Below, one piece after another: positions 60,845 to 64,000 of a stretch of DNA of 64,000 nt. The number at the start of each line of letters is the position of its first letter. Position 1 is the first letter of the stretch. The position numbers and the translations under genes were made by a program. Source of the DNA: Melitaea cinxia (taxonomy: Eukaryota; Arthropoda; Insecta; Lepidoptera; Nymphalidae); NCBI RefSeq assembly GCF_905220565.1, contig NC_059401.1, positions 11,280,766 through 11,344,765 of the forward strand, in the 5' to 3' direction. Under the pieces are notes generated by a model. The model was not told where the DNA came from. It did no database searches and worked only from the letters and a program-made list of their open reading frames with translations.

Positions 60845-63630
60845 ATATGTATTGAAAACATGAATTAATAATGTTTGTACAAAATTAAATGAAGTTTGTA
60901 TGATGTTTATACTATTCTTTAATAAACTAATATTTTAATAATATTTGTATATATCGATGCTTAACAGCGAAAAGGGGTAAACTGTGTATATAGGTATGAG
61001 ATTTATATAAGATTTTTTTTATATATACATAACGTACGTGTAATTGGAGTACATGAAAGTTATAAAGATACTTGCATTAGGTTACGATATGGAATATTTT
61101 TAATATTTTTTGCATGAAACCTGTTTGCAGTAGAAATATTTACCAAATTTTGTGTTAATGGCAATAGTTGTTCTATAATTCTATTTATTTAGCCTACATT
61201 CAGATGAGTTTTCCGTGCTTAATTTTTAAATAATGATCAATGTTTTTTACATTTAGCTTTAGTTCTCTGAATATTGGAATTGTATTTGTTTGTAAACTTT
61301 TTTAAGGATGCTATTTGTAGTCGTTGTCACAATGAATGCTGTGTTGCATAAAATTAATTAAAGCAGTTATTGACCTTTAAAGAATGTAGGTACGAGTATG
61401 TTGTATAATTATAGAGGTGTGTAACTCAGCTCTGAACCGATTCAAATATTCAACTCACTTAGATATTATTTGAGCTTGAGTTTCAGCTTAGTGGCAAACA
61501 AACAGCTCAGGGCACTAAAACTGCAGGCTTACTCTTGAAACTCGATCCCATTTGAAATTTAGGATTGGGATCGAGAACTTGTCAATCGGTATTCTTGAAC
61601 ATTACACTAGCGCACGATTTGACTCAATTACAGTGGAATTTTATGTAACTAATAGAAATTGGGATTTCTCGATCTTATACATTTTTTGCACTCTTGACAA
61701 TTGATTTTGACGAATTGATTGATTTTGACGTTGACTATCGACTTGGAAATCGTGTTCGTGTTTCGGATCGAATTTACTCATTTCAATAACTCTTTAGTGT
61801 GCGATTGTGTATCTTAAAGTGTTTTTTACTAAGATAATGGCGCGACTGGCGCTTATTTTTAACATTATGTATATTTTGATATTATCAACAATATCACAAT
61901 CACAGTATTTATTAAAATAGAACTAAATACTTACCAATTAGCCTTTTATCCTCTTTTAACCTAAGGTAGCAATTTTTAAATATAAATCACATTATTTGTG
62001 TTTCTAATATTTAAGTAAAAATCACAGTATTAAGGTCTCTAATATCTTTTGTTTAACTAAGTATATTAATAGACTTTTGTATTCACTAATTTAAGCTTAA
62101 TACTGGTAAAATTTCAGAAATTATTAAAGAAGTAAATAAAGAAAGAAGATAAGTTAATTATAAATATAAATTAAGAAAATACGTAATTGAGATAATTTGA
62201 AATTTAGAAGTCGCAAAATTGCGCTAGTCGTGAGCTTTTTTTTAACAGCAACACACATGCCAGAATGTATAATATATCTTGCGTTTTTACGCTATATCTT
62301 GCGTTTTTATTCTTAAAAAAATCAGTTTTGGGTTTAATTTAACGAATTACAGTATAATAGATAATAATCAATTATTATAGTCATGTTATAATTTAAAAAA
62401 CATAAAATTTCATCAAAGAAGTCAAGAGTAAGCCTACTGACGGCTCAATTCGATCTAAACAGTTCAAGCGATTCATTAACAGAAATACAGATCATAGCGA
62501 GGAGTTCATTATTTAGTTAAACGATTATTATCGAGGATAATGTTCGGCTGACCTTTTTTGAAGTAAAATAGTTATTGATACTGATTTTACGATTTTTGCT
62601 TTGTTTAATCAAAGGTGTAAATCACTCTCCTGTATGGCTGGCTATACGTGTGGCGGTTGTCCCTTTCTGGCTGATAGGTATCGATATAAATATATTTTTT
62701 GTTTCTTAAATTATGTTGATTCGTCAGCCTTCGAAGTAGCGAAGGTCGCTTGTTCGATCTTTGTATATTTCTGTTCAACTAATAAGTATATTTTGAATAA
62801 TTTTCAGGTGGTGATTGCGACTATTCATATTAATCATTAAAAAATACAGTTATTGTATACAGTTTCATATTATTTATACCTATGAGAAAAAAATGAACAA
62901 GTTCATTTTAATGTGGTGATAATATGTATCAAAATATTATTATTATTCAAATACGATTTTGATTGATATTGTATTATACCAAAATTGTACAAAAAATGGA
63001 AGAGATTTTTCGAAAGTAAGTTGCAAGAATTAGGATAAAACGAACATAAGAATCTAATTTTTTTTTTTAATTTCTTTTCTGTAAATCTTAAAGCTGCAAA
63101 CTAACCGAGTACAAGGCTGTAACGGATCGACTACAGTCTGAGAAAATAATAATAATAGTTTTTAGCGGTTTAGTGATTGCTAATAGGGTATAAATGCACT
63201 GAGATGTACTACATAAATTTCAATTACACAACAAGGCAGCGCTTGGAAGATATGTCAAAGTTACGAGGACTACTAGTATTGCTCCTTTGTAAAAAACGCC
63301 GAGAAATTTGCGGAAATCGATAAAAATTGGCGGTTCAGCACACTACCATTACGTACTTTCATTTATCAGCCTGTTCACTAACTGGCTTGGCAACTGGCAC
63401 GCCAGTATATCTGGCTTTTAGTATTAGTTTGAAAAACCGTTATCTGCGCGGTTTCAGCCGTGTTTCGGATTATTGCTCCGTTGATTTTATGTTAGTGTAA
63501 AAAATTGAACGACCAGTTTTATTACAAAAAAAGTTATTTACTTGTTTTCCTTAATATTTGGAACCCAGAAAAAGTTGTAAAAATGAAGTAAATCCATTAA
63601 TTATAACAAAAAAAGCGTGCGTGTACTTAT
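60845..63630. other. AT-rich region, no gene seen
   Basis: No supported coding frame (the 79-codon frame near 62601 has no recognisable family or splice context), no RNA gene, and no clear repeats. Confidence 0.4.
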
Positions 63631-63805
63631 GTACGCATGTAAGAAGTTATACTTCATTGGCTAGCTAACTTCACGTTGGTAACTTCTTCATCGTTGACTG
63701 TATAGCTAACTTCAGGGTGTCGGATCTTTTTTTACGGCGTTCGCGCGCGTCTTAGAAATTTACTCTCATCCTTTTAACGCGCCAAAAGAAGTATAACTTC
63801 AAAAA
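63631..63805. repeat. Repeat with inverted GAAGTTATACTTC motifs
   Basis: The 13-bp near-palindrome GAAGTTATACTTC at 63643-63655 recurs as its complement at 63788-63800, with a TGG/CCA neighbour on each. It looks like the edges of a small repeat; boundaries are uncertain. Confidence 0.35.
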
Positions 63806-64000
63806 TATTGAGATTTAAAAATATTTTACTTTCGGATGTGTAAATATAGGGTAGATCCATTTAAGAATAGGTTACAAGGACCTGGTACACTGGGATGATT
63901 TATGGTTAGAAACCATCCACAATAGAGAAATTTTCTATTTGCACATCTATTGACAACTTAGTTGAAAAATATTTTATTTTCCCAATTGAGGTAGTAGAAA

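Noticed and set aside
62601..62840. 79-codon plus-strand frame with cysteines near its start
   Set aside because: No family resemblance; isolated short frame in AT-rich DNA, within chance expectation.

Overview
This is an insect nuclear DNA window, almost certainly lepidopteran. It is AT-rich with small phase-consistent exons and short GT-AG introns. Its repeats are typical of moth and butterfly genomes: RTE-clade LINEs with the 'GLVHK/ISKLKWQWAGH'-type C-terminus, tRNA-headed SINEs with a 'cccagcagtgg' tail, Helitron-like ends finishing in CTAG, a BEL/Pao element, Tc1 and mariner elements, and many small inverted-repeat elements. I saw no bacterial, organellar or CRISPR sequence.

Three host genes can be reconstructed exon by exon with consistent reading phase. 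Pcmt (protein-L-isoaspartate O-methyltransferase, 225 aa, plus strand, 6734-13533) has six exons. The XPF/ERCC4/mei-9 DNA-repair endonuclease subunit (888 aa, minus strand, 30026-16413) has fifteen exons and is convergent with Pcmt. A DBHS-family RNA-binding protein of the NonA/PSPC1/SFPQ type (about 670 aa, plus strand, 31903-54053) has eleven coding exons and diverges from XPF across an interval of about 1.9 kb. The genes belong to different pathways: protein repair, nucleotide-excision and interstrand-crosslink repair, and RNA binding or paraspeckle-type scaffolding. I see no operon-like logic beyond the divergent pair.

Region by region: 1-6.1 kb is a nest of retroelements, with LINE pieces, two solo LTRs with target-site duplications, and an R1-like ORF1 remnant inserted in another LINE. 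6.7-13.5 kb is Pcmt, whose introns hold SINEs, an RTE LINE and a 21-bp minisatellite. 13.6-16.0 kb is a possible TTAA-flanked element between the convergent genes. 16.4-30.0 kb is XPF, with Helitron-like, SINE, LINE and mariner debris in its introns. 30.2-31.9 kb is the divergent intergenic interval, containing a 226-bp unit that carries a tRNA-like gene. 31.9-54.1 kb is NonA, whose introns contain decayed transposon coding sequence (33.9-35.5 kb), a very young BEL/Pao element (39.75-45.90 kb), an intact-looking Tc1 element (47.12-48.69 kb), a broken RTE LINE and a snapback repeat. From 54.1 to 64 kb I find no coding gene, only 3' UTR or intergenic AT-rich DNA with several inverted-repeat elements.

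The points most worth a second look are these: the BEL/Pao copy has near-identical LTRs but lacks the integrase catalytic core; a short mobile unit is built around a complete tRNA-like cloverleaf; XPF contains a GC-AG intron; and two isolated exons have extreme third-position GC.
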